Assembly: GCA_030386875.1 (NCBI GenBank)
Contig: JASJYW010000026.1
Span: 15,642,246 to 15,706,245 of the forward strand
DNA length: 64,000 nt
Source of the DNA: Morinoia aosen
Taxonomy: Eukaryota; Arthropoda; Malacostraca; Amphipoda; Talitridae
Direction: 5' to 3'
The position numbers were made by a program, and so were the translations under genes. Positions 1 to 10,741 of this stretch are shown here, in pieces. Position 1 is the stretch's first letter; each line of letters opens with the position of its first letter. The notes below the pieces were generated by a model. That model made no database searches. It was not told the origin of the DNA and saw only the letters and a list, made by a program, of their open reading frames with translations.

Positions 1-63
1 CTTCTGCCAACACCTGGCCAATAAAACTCCGCCCAAGCTTCACAAGTGTTTACCTGCCCCGCA
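1..63 (+). repeat. 3' end of the Gypsy 5' LTR (truncated by window edge)
   Basis: These 63 bp recur at 10679-10741 with two mismatches. The shared block ends in GCA and contains an AATAAA polyadenylation signal. The rest of the 5' LTR lies upstream of the window. Confidence 0.92.
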
Positions 64-67
64 TATG

Positions 68-77
68 TGGTGGCCCA
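68..77 (+). other. Primer binding site, tRNA-Ile type (Gypsy element)
   Basis: TGGTGGCCCA begins 4 nt after the LTR. It is complementary to the 3' end of a tRNA ending TGGGCCA-CCA, which from memory fits insect tRNA-Ile(AAU), whose 5' end is GGCCCAT. The match stops after 10 nt. The BEL/Pao element at the other end of the window has the same site with an 11-nt match. Confidence 0.65.
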
Positions 78-1390
78 AGTATGTGTGCTGAACTGAACTC
101 ACGCTCGCATAATCGTGCATAAGTGATTAAGTGGATTACAAGTGTCCGATAACTGACTATTTCGTAACATTGTAACATCTCGATGTGTCACGGAGAAAAT
201 AACCAGCTGTGGCAGCCGCAAGAAACTACAATCGTTTTCGGAATAAGTGTACGAAAAGAAGTGTTACAAGAAGTATACGCCCAAATTAATATTTTTCTAC
301 ACCACGACTCACCGTTACGAACCAGGATTTTAGTGTATGAATCCGGAGACGATATTGAGATAGCCTTCGAAGTCAAAATCTCCGCGTTCCCAGCAACAAA
401 TAGTCAGTAAAGGAACAAATTTTTTTTTAAATCTACAAGTGCTACGAACATTTGAGTGATCAACAACTTGATTTAACTTGGTTTGAGATACTTTTCTACG
501 AACTTGTGGTGTTATAGAAAGTGCCAATAACTGTACCAGTGCTGAGTGACACGTACTAACATTATCAGGTATCAATTCATCAACGTGGTACCAAGTTATA
601 CCTCAGTACCATCTTGCAGCATCAGTCAACAAGATTCCCAGCGTTTCAACAACAACAGCCAGGCAACGTGGTCTGCAGTCGTCGTCTTTGTTGCAGTTTA
701 GTGTTTATTAAAGAATTTTTTGTCTCTAGGTGCGAGCGAGTCTCTGTCTCCAAGCGGGCTATTTTTTTTCATTGCATTTTTTTCCGTGTACGTCCGGTAG
801 AGCACTGCTGTGCTACAAGCAGGCAGTTGCGCTGTGAGAATAAGGAAGGCGCACCTGCGCCCAGCGTATCTGGATTTAGCTGTTTAACCTCATGTTTACC
901 TTCAATAATTATTGTAAGTAGAATATTTAACTGTTATTGAGTAGCAGAGTTAGTAGAAGTAGTTAAAAACTTTGATTTTGATCTGTCAGAGCTTAAATTT
1001 TTAATTTTGATCTGGCAGAGCTGTTCAGCGCCTATAATTTTTTTTTGATGCTACCGTGAGAAGCACCGTTCCTTGGCACGATATTGTTGTTGGTCAGACA
1101 GCAAGACTGGCTCTCATTGAGTTGGTTAAAAAGTTATATTTTTTAGGAAATAGTGCAGCTAATTATTGCTTTTATTGAGAGTATTGGTTGTGTATTTTAT
1201 TGTTATTAGTACTGTTTCTGTGCTTATTATTGCGGATAACATTATTTTATTTCTGTGTATATTGCTTGTATTTAGGTGTGTAATTTCTCTCTTTCGGAGT
1301 GCGACATTATTTTTTAATTGAGTTTTGATTGAATTTGATTTATTTTTGACTTTTAGAAAGTTCTAGGATCAATTCTGAGTGTTAAGATTC
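78..1390 (+). other. Long leader of the Gypsy element, with a small ORF
   Basis: About 1.3 kb lie between primer site and gag. The only notable frame is 183-410, 75 codons beginning MCHGENNQLW, of ordinary protein-like composition; no family is recognised. The remainder is T-rich and without long frames. It may hold a packaging signal or a splice donor, but nothing specific can be pointed to. Confidence 0.55.
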
Positions 1391-2814
1391 ATGTCTGGTT
1401 ACTATGACAGTGACGACGAGGTCATACGGACAGAACCTACTGTAACTAGATACGGACGAATTAGCAACCCAAGAGTGACTAGTGTGACAGAAGTTGCCAC
1501 GATGACGACTTCGACTGGTTCCAGTACTAGTGGTAATGTAAACCCGAATCAACTTGCACGCGATATTGCCGCGAATATTACTGTTCCTAATGTAGGTACC
1601 ATTATGACCAATGCTGAGTTGCCCATTTTCCGAGGGAGACGCCGTCAGAATGATGGAGAGTTCCTAGAAAATAAAAGTTTCTCCACCCACATAGCGAATC
1701 TGAAGGCTTATATGTCTTTACTGCCAGACGCTACAAGCGATGAGAGACGTAAGGAATACCTTGTACGATCAGCAAATAAGGATGTCGGGGATTTCAATGC
1801 AGTTGTGACAAAACTTGTAAATGCAGATTTAAATTACACATTCGATCAAGTAGTTAAGATTCTTGAAGACGTTCACGTTTGTAGAGGTGAGAAAAGTATT
1901 CATGCCTTAGCCTGCGATTTGAATGAATTGCAATTAGTGAAAAACAACGCCCTCGCAGCCCAGTTGGTGACCGCATTTTCGAAGATACGAAAGCTCACTG
2001 AAAGTATTTTGGATTCAACCTCACTGGGGTGGCAGAGACACCCGTATTTTCAGAACTGTACGACGCAGGCAGAGTTAAAAAATTTGTTGGAGATAGCATG
2101 TCCTACGGTTTGGCGTTGGCTATCTTTGGTCCCCTGTTAGATGAGTCCTTCGCACGGAAAATTTTTGAACAACAATTCAGCACTGCTGAAGAATTGCTTG
2201 CCAGGCTAATTTCAACTGTCAGAATGCAAGCCGAGACAAAAAAGATAATCGCGCAAAAATACCAGGTCAGGCACGAACCTGAAAGTTACGTAGGTGAAGT
2301 AACCAGCGAGTTTGATGAGAGTTTTGATGAGCCAGATCAATTCCAGGAAAACAAGGTGTTCTACGGAAGTGTAGGAAATTACCGTAGGAATTTTCGATCA
2401 GTAGTACGTAGGATTGTTCCTAAACCCTAGCTAAGAAATCCTCGTATTAGAGGAAGAGAGTTTAGCAGTCACGTAGGTGATAGAGGAAATGGTTATTTGG
2501 AATGTAACATGATGAAATCAGACAGTAGTAGTTCTGGTTCTGGTCAATTGGGAGGAAATTCAGGAACGAAAAAACCAGGTTTCCCGTATTGTAATTCGTG
2601 TTCGATGGTAGGGCACTTTGAGTGCAGATCTCAAAGAGGTCAGTTTCCGAGAGGATGCTTTGCCTGCGGCGGAACCCATGTAGTAAAGAATTGTAGAGCG
2701 AGCGGTACAGAAGTCCGCAACTATAAGGCGTATTTACGCGGTAGAGGTAGCACAAACCGTGGTAAAAGTGAAGTTCATTGGGCGGAGAGCAAGTCAAGCG
2801 ATTTTTTAAACTAG
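1391..2814 (+). pseudogene. gag: gag region of the Gypsy element
   Basis: Gag forms the capsid and nucleocapsid of the particle. The ATG at 1391 (MSGYYDSDDE) is the first good start, ahead of an acidic and then Ser/Thr-rich N-terminus. A helical capsid-like stretch follows. Near the C-terminus are two Cys-His knuckle-like motifs, the second readable as CFACGGTHVVKNC (C-x2-C-x3-H-x4-C) around 2660-2695, the usual nucleocapsid RNA-binding signature. The region is decayed with a few breaks. Protease and pol follow downstream, as is standard for the family. Confidence 0.8.
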
Positions 2815-3089
2815 GTGAAGGTAGTAAGGGGGAGTTGAATTTGATCAAGCCCGAGGGAACCGGCAACCTCGTTAATATTGCAGCCGTGACTGAAATTCCA
2901 GATACCTCCGAGACAACCGAATCGTTTATTGATCCCTTATTTAAATGTAAAAATAGGTATAATTTATTGCAAGACGAAGAGCTTGTGAATACTAATGACC
3001 GAAGCAAGATTGTCGAATCCTATTTCTCAGTAAGCGTTGTAAAAAATTTTAATAAAAATGCTGATTTATTAGCGTTCAAAGACTCCAAC

Positions 3090-3420
3090 AAACCGACCAT
3101 CATAATTAAGAATAATGACCAGTATTTGAGCGCTTTGATCGACAGTGGGTCAGAAAATGTTTGATCAGTTACCGGCAGGTTAAAAATTTGAGCGAAGAAG
3201 TTAAACCGAGTCATTTAAAAGTTAAAGGCATTAACGGCAAGAGTGACGTAACAGGTGAAGTAGAGTTGTCCATTGCAATTCCAGGCGCTAATAGAGTGAT
3301 TAAAACTAGTGCTCTTATCGTGAAGGAGGCTAAATTTAATTATGACCTGATCCTGGGTCGAGACGTTTTGAAGGACGCCGTCATTAACTTCAAAGATAAA
3401 GAACTTCTTTGGGAGAATAT
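3090..3420 (+). pseudogene. Retroviral-type aspartic protease region
   Basis: An active-site motif ALIDSGSE lies near 3132-3155. About 70 codons later comes an LILGRDVL motif, the usual second landmark of retropepsins (I-L-G-x-D). The enzyme would cleave Gag and Pol polyproteins. It sits between gag and RT as expected in Ty3/Gypsy elements. It is part of a decayed element. Confidence 0.75.
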
Positions 3421-3857
3421 TTCAATTCCCTTCCGTGATTTAAATATGGAGCCTTTGTTAGGCAGAGAAACAGTAATGAGAAAAATAGTGAACAGCGACT
3501 GTCTGTTATCAGAGGTTGCTGTTGCGAGAAAGAGTAATAGGCAATTAAAAGTTGATGACTGCAGAGAAAATAGGCAAAATGGAAAAAAAGAAAGAAAGTC
3601 CAGCGGTGGCTGAGACGGCACAGAGTACGAAGCATTTAATCGTGCATTGCAATCAGGTTGAAGTGTCTGGTAACTCAGTAAATGTTGTGTATGGCTTCCT
3701 CAAGAAACAAAAACCAGGAGAGTATGTAATAAAAAAAGATGTCTCGATAATGGCGCTCTTATAGCAGATTCAATTGTTCAAGTCGACAATGACGGCGTGG
3801 TGCCGGTGATGCTTTTAAATGCAAGTGAAGAGACTATGTATCTGTCTGAGAATACTA

Positions 3858-4827
3858 CGAGGCCTGTCGAAAAAGTATCCGACCTTAATTTTTCCCGCGC
3901 AAAGTAGTGATTCTAAGGCGGCGCCACTGTGCACGGTGGAAGGAGGAATCTTAATGCGCATGCTTGACTTTTTTCACCGCATTCACTTGGGCCAGTCACT
4001 GGCTGGTGGTCGCCAAGTAAGGTGCTGTTCTAAGTGTTTGTCGGATTTAGTTTTCTTGCAAGATGACTGAACGAATTGAGCAAAGACATTGCATCAAATT
4101 TTGTCAAAAGCTTGGTGATTCTCAAATTGAAACAATTCGTAAGATTCAGCAGGTGTTTGGGGAAGATGCTATGGGTGTAACACAAATTAAGGAGTGGTCC
4201 AGAAACAAAAAGACAGTCATCCCAATGGAAGCATCCCGAGTCTCCAAGGCCGAAGAAAGCGCGGCAGGTGCGAAGCAAAATCAAGGTGATGCTGACTGTT
4301 TTCTTTGATGTCCGTGGAATTGTGCATCACGAATACGCACCGGAAGGACAAACAGTGACAAAGGAGTACTATCAGGATGTTCTCCGGCGACTTCGTGATG
4401 CAGTTCGGCGCAAAAGACCAGACATGTGGACTGCGAACAACTGGCACTTGCATCATGACAACGCGCCCGCACATTCATCCCATTTGATCCGCAATTTCTT
4501 GGCCAAACATGGAATTACGACCGTTCGCCAACCTCCCTACTCTCCAGACCTGGCTCCTTGCGACTTCTGGTTGTTTCCAAAATTGAAGACACCACTGAAA
4601 GGATCCCGTTTTGAGAGTAGAGAAGAGATAATGCGGAACGCGACGACAGAGCTGAACACCATTCCAAAAGAAGACTTCCAGAGGTGTTTCCGGCAGTGGA
4701 AGGATCGGTGGCCTAAGTGTGTGGAAGCACAAGGAGCCTACTTTGAAGGGGATTAGGGTCCCAACCCCGTCAGGTTGTTGAAGTATTTTTTCTGACCAAA
4801 GGTCGGATACTTTTTCGACAGGCCTTG
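3858..4827 (+). mobile_element. mariner transposon, internally deleted, nested in Gypsy pol
   Basis: A 970-bp element with 29-bp terminal inverted repeats (left CGAGGCCTGTCG..., right ...CGACAGGCCTTG). The ends are complementary except for one base near the tip. It is flanked on both sides by TA (3856-3857 and 4828-4829), the target duplication used by mariner. Intact mariners are about 1.3 kb, so roughly 350 bp are missing, all from the middle of the transposase gene. The well-matched ends suggest a fairly young insertion, younger than the Gypsy copy it splits. It could only move if a transposase were supplied in trans. Confidence 0.95.
4063..4756 (+). pseudogene. mariner transposase (DD34D), internally deleted
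   Basis: Mariner transposase cuts and pastes the element at TA. The N-terminal part (4063-4198, MTERIEQRHCIKFCQKLGDS to IKEW) is the first helix-turn-helix, which binds the end repeats. A deletion junction at about 4198/4199 then joins it out of frame to PETKRQSSQW..., the region just after the first catalytic Asp. The second helix-turn-helix and the GDETW block with the first Asp are therefore lost. The C-terminal part (4199-4756) keeps HHDNAPAH and, 34 residues between aspartates, SPDLAPCDFWLFP, i.e. the second and third catalytic Asp. About 230 of 345 residues remain. It cannot be active. Confidence 0.93.
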
Positions 4828-5229
4828 TATGTTGTGTAATGTTGAATTAATGGCAGAAGATGATATTGTGAACGAGATGTATTTAACGAGTGTTGAAACA
4901 GCACTCAAAGACGCTCATAATGATGAAGTAAATTCTGTCGCGGGTTCGGATACGACGAAAGTTGTCTCGGCAGGTGGTGGAAGGAATGCCATGGTAGCCA
5001 ATAGAAAACTGGAGTTGAATGCTGATACTCGTGGCGGAGGTGAAATTCTTGTTGATAACAAGGAGTTAGGAATTAATGCAGAAGCAAATGCAGAGTTAAT
5101 AGCAGAAGTAGGTGTGTCAGAAGTTGGAGAGCAGGAGTTACGACGTGTTTTGACGGAAAAGGACATTTCATGTAATGAAGAAGACATACTATTACCTTTA
5201 GTTGATTTGTTGAATAAGTTCCGTGATGT

Positions 5230-6560
5230 AGTTACTCTCGAAGGAGAAACAATAGGCATTACGAATATTTTGAAGCATCATATTCAGTTGAAAACTGATG
5301 CGCCTGTACTAAATTTAGCTCCTTATCGCATTCCCCACAAGTATCAGGAAGAGGTAATGAAAATAACAAATGATATGCTCGATCAGGGGATAATCGAGAA
5401 GTCCAGTTCTGACTTTAATTTCCCTGTAATCGTAGTTAAGAAAAAATCCGGAGACCTTCGTCCCGTGATTGATTTCCGTGCACTTAACAAGGTGTTGGTA
5501 AAAAATTCTTATCCAATACCCAGAATAGACGATATTTTGTCGACCTTGGGCGGTAACGCGTGGTTTACGAATTTAGACCTCCGCTCGGCCTTCCATCAGG
5601 TCGAATTAGAACAAGGAAGTAGGAAGTTCACTGCCTTCAGCATAAATTATAGGAAATTTCATTTTTGTAGGGTCCCGTTTGTTCTCAGTACCTCACCGGG
5701 AGTATTTCAAAGAGTAATGACCTCTGCCCTTGCACCCATTCTGGGTAAACTAGCTTTCGTCTTCCTAAACGATATATTGGTGGTTTCAAAAAATAAAGAT
5801 CAGCACTTGGCTGATATAGAAATTGTTCTTAAGATGCTGCGATCCGGTAATTTTTCATTAAAACTTGGGAAATGTCATTTCTTTAAAAATGAGATAGAGT
5901 ATTTAGGCCATATCATTGCCGCTGATGGTATCAAATGTAAATATTCTCAGAAATTGCAAGACTGCCGAGCTCCAGTCAATGTGAAAGAATTACAGCAATT
6001 CTTAGGGTTAGCGAATTATTTCCGTAATTTCTTACCAAATTTTGCTGAGGTAGCGTATCCTTTGTACAATCTTTTAAGGAAAAACGTTGACTATACGTGG
6101 ACAGACGAATGCCAAAAGAGTTTTGAATTTAATAAATCGTCTTTGATTTCTGACGCAGTCCTAAGACATCCTGACTATACTAAAGACTTTCATGTTTTCA
6201 CTGACGCTTCTAACTCAGGAATTGGAGCCGTGCTAATGCAGGCGGATGATTCAAGCGATAAAATTCTAAGACCTGTGGCTTATTATAGTAAGAATCTTAA
6301 TTCGAGCCAGCGAAGATATTCCGCTTCCAAAAAGGAGTTTTTCGCAATTTTTTCGGCGTTGAAGTATTTCAAATTTTTAATAACTGGATACCCAGTCCGG
6401 GTTTATACAGATCATAAACCTTTAGCGCCACTTTTTACTAAAAAACTCCCTGACGACACCAATATGGCGAGATGGTGTATCAGTGTTCATTCATTCGATC
6501 CAGTTGTTAAATATCTACCTGGTAAGGAAAATGTTGTAGCAGATTATCTAAGCAGATTAC
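5230..6560 (+). pseudogene. pol: pol: reverse transcriptase and RNase H region of Gypsy
   Basis: RT copies the element RNA into DNA, and RNase H removes the RNA strand. Readable landmarks are KKKSGDLRPVIDFRALNK near 5435-5490, NLDLRSAFHQVELEQ near 5570-5615, and LGHIIAADG near 5910. The RT/RNase H connection follows (FLGLANYFRNFLPNFA near 6000). RNase H starts at HVFTDASNSGIGAVLMQ near 6190, with YTDHKPLAPLF near 6405 and the tail GKENVVADYLSRLP near 6520. All are diagnostic of Ty3/Gypsy. This is the best preserved stretch of the element and follows directly on the mariner insertion. Confidence 0.92.
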
Positions 6561-6779
6561 CTGTTAATAACGAGAAATTAAATCTTAATGAACTAAATTC
6601 TTGTGATGATTTGGAAGCCGCATTTGAATCAGAAGTTTGTGTTGTGGAGACTCGATCACGACACAGACGCACGACAGGAAGCGAGGTAGTTGACCTGCCG
6701 CCGACTCGAGACGGTGCTGACGATGCATCGGACGAAGACGCTCGTCCCAAGCTGGTAAATTATATACCGAAAGAGACTG

Positions 6780-8020
6780 AGGTTTCTTGGACGATTAAGG
6801 AATTTATCGACGAACAGAACAAAGACGCTTTCTGCATTGAAGTAAAAAACGCTTTACTGAATGACAGTTTTTCGAATATTCCAGACCTACAAAAATTTTT
6901 AATTCTGAATGATATTCTGTATCGACGTAGACAGATTGACAATAGACCTAGCACCATTCTGACAGCAGTCGTACCTAACTCTTTGATGGGTAGAGCTATT
7001 CTAGCAATCCATAGTATGTTTCATGTCGACGACAAGCATACTTTGTTTAAATTCAAACTAAAATACTTTAATCAATTGGAAAAAACGATTGTGCGAAAAT
7101 TGGTAAAAGACTGTGTAGTTTGTAAAATTATTAAAGCTAGACCTTCAGTACCAATTAAAATTTTGACAGCTCCGATAGCTAGAGAGCCATTTGAAGTTGT
7201 GTCAATGGACCTGTTGGGACCACTTAACGTAACCGATAATGGGAATAAGTATATATTGGTTGTAATAGATTTATTTTCCAGGTTTTGTAGGTTGTAAGCG
7301 ATATCAAATCGCCGTACGGACACGATAATTTCATGTTTAAGTAATTGCTTTTCACTAATGGGGTATCCCAAAACCCTTATCTCAGATAACGCCCTCGAAT
7401 TTAAATCTATGGCGGTAAAACAATTTGCCAAAGTCCATGCTATTGCTAAGAGAGAAGTTTTAGCGTACAGTCCACATTCTAATGCTATTGTAAAGCGCAA
7501 CAATAAGAAAATTACTAACCTTATAAAATTGTATGTAAACACACTCGCTCATGCTGAGTGGGATCAGTTATTAGAAGTCGTTGAGAATGCCTTGAATAAC
7601 TCTTTAAATTCTACCTTAGGCGAAACACCAAGTTTTGTGGTTTTCATCCGCGATACGTGTGCCTACTACCAGTCAGAAAATTTTGTTTCTGTAATTTACA
7701 GTTTTGATGAAAAATTTGATTTAGTCAACATTCGAGCAAGAGAAGCCGCCCGAACAGTAGAGAATATTCGGAATTTAATCATAAATAATACAACAGAAAG
7801 AAATTTATACAGAAATCTCAAGCGGCGCAACAAGGACATAAACGTGGGTGATCGAGTTCTTTTGAAGAATCACGGGAAGAAATTTAAATTAGAACTTACC
7901 TGGATTGGGCCTGCGGTAGTCCAAAAAGTGAAACGTAATTGGGCTGAGATCAAAATTGGTACTAAAATTATTAATAGCAATCTTAATCATTTACTACCCT
8001 TGGGGAAGGTAAAACTGTGA
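6780..8020 (+). pseudogene. pol: integrase region of Gypsy
   Basis: Integrase inserts the DNA copy. An HHCC-type zinc domain is readable at about 7010-7135 (histidines in HSMFHVDDKH, then CVVCK). The catalytic core begins at VSMDLLGPLN near 7200 and continues through GYPKTLISDNALEF near 7360. The C-terminal part has NVGDRVLLKNHGKKFKLEL... WIGPAVV near 7840-7915, the GPY/F-like module of Ty3/Gypsy integrases. The region is broken at least once. No chromodomain is apparent. Confidence 0.87.
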
Positions 8021-8596
8021 GTTAAAAAGACGAGTTCATTACACTTACTGACGTGGCAACCACTCGACGAGTTACGATTAACCTTGTTACCCTCGTATTA
8101 ACATGTTAATCAGTTATGTTAAGGTTAATAATCATAGTTTGAGGAGTTTTGCTTTTTTGCCTGTGCAATATGCGTTGTGTTCCATAATAATCTCAGTAAG
8201 CCGCATATCATATTTTTGTGTGATGTTCACAATTGCCTGTACCGCGTTGAACTAATTTGTTTAAGCATAATACTTGATGTTAACTTGAGTGGTAATTGGA
8301 AGGTGTACTGTCTGTCTTCAGCTTGTCGCTCAGACGTTTCATTTGTGCTAAATTGACAGTTTTAATCGTGAACGGATGCGCCGGCTGCGAAATGCAATCG
8401 CTGAGCTTGCTGTTCACCTTGCGAGATGGGTTGTTTTGACGCTGCGGCTGTACTGCAGTCTCGCGCCGAGCTATTTTTACCCAGCCGGAATGTTCGGCGA
8501 TCAGCATAAATTAATTTAAAGTTCACAGACAGGTGTCTAGTCGTCTGATGGTTTCGATGCGAAAATAGTTTTTTTGAAATTTATCGTGGGTGATTA

Positions 8597-9019
8597 ATGA
8601 CAGTCGGACCAGCGAGTTCTGATATGAAATTTTTATGTAATAGTTATTGGTTTATTTTATTGGTCATGCTAATCGTCTTTGTATATGTTCCTTGCAGGAT
8701 CTGCATGGACATATTCTACATGGGGAATCAAGTTTCCCTCGTGGACGTAGAGACGCTCTCTACGGCCATGGCAAATAACCAGGGGGCCAATGAAGAACTC
8801 TTCAGGTAGATAATCAAAAGCAACTCCCAAACAGATTACCTCCCTGACAGCGTAACAGATATAGTAACGATGTTACTCGTCATATTAACGATGTTTTTAG
8901 GAGCAATGGTGTATTACACCAAAAAAGGACTGGGGGCCTTGGCTGATCGAGCTGATAGATTAGAAGACTATCAGCTCCGACGCGGACCCCGGGGTGGACC
9001 CAGGGTTGAACAAGCATAA
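8597..9019 (+). pseudogene. Third coding region after integrase, small membrane-type
   Basis: Between integrase and the polypurine tract lies a short coding-like stretch. It is preceded by a splice-acceptor-like TTCCTTGCAG near 8688-8697; Gypsy relatives express their third gene from a spliced RNA. One part contains a strongly hydrophobic segment (LLVILTMFLGAMVYY near 8875-8920), followed by a charged tail ending RGPRGGPRVEQA. It is far shorter than a class I fusion envelope gene, and no furin-like site or fusion peptide is seen. It may be an envelope remnant or an unrelated small membrane protein. It carries at least one break. Confidence 0.45.
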
Positions 9020-9823
9020 AAAGGATACTTGAAAATGTTTGAAAAATAACCAAAATTTAGGGAAGTGAGAAAATTGATAAAAATTGATTAATTGAAAAAT
9101 GATTAAAATTTAGGTAGTTGAAATTACCACGCTGTTGAAATATTGGCGCGGAGTTAAATGAAAATGCAAATCGCATGAAACACGCGATAAAATATGCGCG
9201 CAGTGTTTCGGTAATCTTAATGATGTAATCTTAATTTTAAGCTTACTGTGTTTTTTTTAATATTGACGCGTTAAAAGTCTTAAGATGTTAATTAGCAATT
9301 CATTATTAATTTTTGCGTTAGAAATTTGCTTGAACATTTCTAATTTTAAAATGTTGTGTTTCGATTGCATTATTTTTTTTGGTGTTGTTTCCAAATTCTT
9401 GCGTATTTCTATTTTGAAAGAAAAATATAATTGTGTTATTGCGACTTGCGCTTTTGATATTTTTGCGATAATCCCAAGGGTATTTGTTTTCCTGGTTGAA
9501 TTGATGTCACTAGGATGGCGTTTTACTTTATTATTGATCCTTAACATCGTTCAACGTTTCAACGTGGCTGCCGTTAAATTTTTTGATGCACGGTAAGTCA
9601 GTTGCTTTGCTTTGCTTGTTTGTGTTTTTGCTTTTGCTATTATTGATTAAGGAGTTTTTAATTTTTTTCCTTCCTATATAATCCGTATATCCCTAAATTC
9701 CGCATAACCCTATGTTATCCTCTAATCCTATCGTATAATCCTATACGTGTTGAAAGTTTGCTCTAATCTCTCTGATTCGGTTTAGGGTAACAAGTTGTTG
9801 ACAAATTAACGTTTTCTTTCTTT
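9020..9823 (+). other. 3' non-coding region of the Gypsy element
   Basis: AT-rich sequence with homopolymer T runs and no supportable frame. The modest frames on both strands around 9257-9596 overlap each other and lack domain-like composition. It bridges the third coding region and the polypurine tract. Confidence 0.6.
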
Positions 9824-9840
9824 AAAAAAAAGGGGAAGGG
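9824..9840 (+). other. Candidate polypurine tract
   Basis: AAAAAAAAGGGGAAGGG is a classic plus-strand primer tract. If it is the functional one, the 3' LTR starts at 9841. If the LTR instead starts with TG at 10536, this tract would be a decoy. Confidence 0.6.
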
Positions 9841-10626
9841 TTTAAACATTTTGCTTCAATGATTTTTTTTGTTGTGTTTTGCGGAGCGTACATTTTGCGT
9901 TGTATTTCTAAAAATTATTTTATCTTGTTGTTTACTCTTTTAGTATGTTATTAAAAATATACTGATAACTAATGCGTTAATGGCGAATGGTATTTAATGG
10001 TAAAAAGATAATAAAGAATGTTTTTCTTTCATTTAACATGTTCTTCTGCAGGTTGAATTTATTTTTTGGCCCCTAGCATGATTACTTATTAGGTTGCGGT
10101 TCTTGTATTCTTTTAATCATTTTGGTAAGGTAGACGGTTCTTCATTAACCATGCTTTTAACGGTGCGTTTTTTATTCTTACCAGTAATGGATCGAGTTTT
10201 GTTCTGTTTCAACTTTACGAACAGGGTTGCGTATATTTGTTCGCCAAAGCTACCCGTGTACTTGCTTTTGTTTTAACATATATGATGCTTGGTTAGGAGT
10301 GTTTATAACATTGGTTCAGTTTCTTGTTTGTTGTTTCAGTATGAGTTGCGATACAAGTAACGTAATTTAATATAAAACGGTTACGAGCGATTTCATAATA
10401 GTTATCTTTCATTTAGAATTGTCATTTAATTTTTTTTTAAATAATTTATTCATTGTCAATTCATTTTTTTGTCCTTTCATTGATTGCCTTAATTCTGCGA
10501 ATCCTTGAATTTTGGTTAACAGTTGTTTTTTGGAGTGTGGTACTCTCTCCTGCGGGAAGAGGGACCTATGTGCGGCAACTCCGCACATGTCTATCTATAA
10601 GTCTTGTCTGTATCTGGATGCGACCT

Positions 10627-10633
10627 TATATAA
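10627..10633 (+). promoter_or_regulatory. TATA box of the Gypsy LTR promoter
   Basis: TATATAA lies about 70 bp upstream of the AATAAA signal. This is a normal spacing for an LTR in which the transcription start and the polyadenylation site bracket a short R region. Confidence 0.55.
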
Positions 10634-10697
10634 ACCCTGAGCACCTATCTTGAGATGGTCAATCAATCACTGTCCTGCCTTCTGCCAACACATGGCC

Positions 10698-10703
10698 AAT
10701 AAA
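10698..10703 (+). terminator. Polyadenylation signal in the Gypsy 3' LTR
   Basis: AATAAA sits about 40 bp before the LTR end and is conserved in the visible part of the 5' LTR. Confidence 0.6.
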
Positions 10704-10741
10704 ACTCCGCCCAAGCTTCAAAAGTGTTTACCTGCCCCGCA

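Larger units (their letters stand above)
1..10741 (+). mobile_element. Ty3/Gypsy LTR retrotransposon, decayed, with nested mariner
   Basis: Parts in order: end of the 5' LTR, tRNA primer site, long leader, gag with zinc knuckles, aspartic protease, reverse transcriptase, RNase H, integrase, a short third coding region, polypurine tract and 3' LTR. Protease-RT-RNase H-integrase order and the RT sequence place it in Ty3/Gypsy (Metaviridae). The last 63 bp of the 5' LTR match the end of the 3' LTR with two differences; this suggests a fairly recent insertion, but 63 bp is too little to date it. The coding region is broken in roughly half a dozen places, besides the mariner inserted in pol, so it looks like a dead copy. 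Its right end joins the 119-bp satellite directly; its left end lies outside the window. Confidence 0.93.
9841..10741 (+). repeat. 3' LTR of the Gypsy element (left boundary uncertain)
   Basis: The right end at 10741 (…GCCCCGCA) is fixed by identity with positions 1-63. The left end cannot be fixed because the matching part of the 5' LTR is outside the window. It is either 9841, right after the polypurine tract (901 bp), or 10536, where TGTGG would give a TG...CA LTR of 206 bp. A TATATAA box at 10627-10633 and AATAAA at 10698-10703 lie inside either version. Confidence 0.7.

Noticed and set aside
9257-9596. Overlapping frames of 96 and 103 codons on opposite strands in the Gypsy 3' region
   Set aside because: AT-rich, mutually overlapping, no domain-like features; likely chance frames in non-coding DNA.
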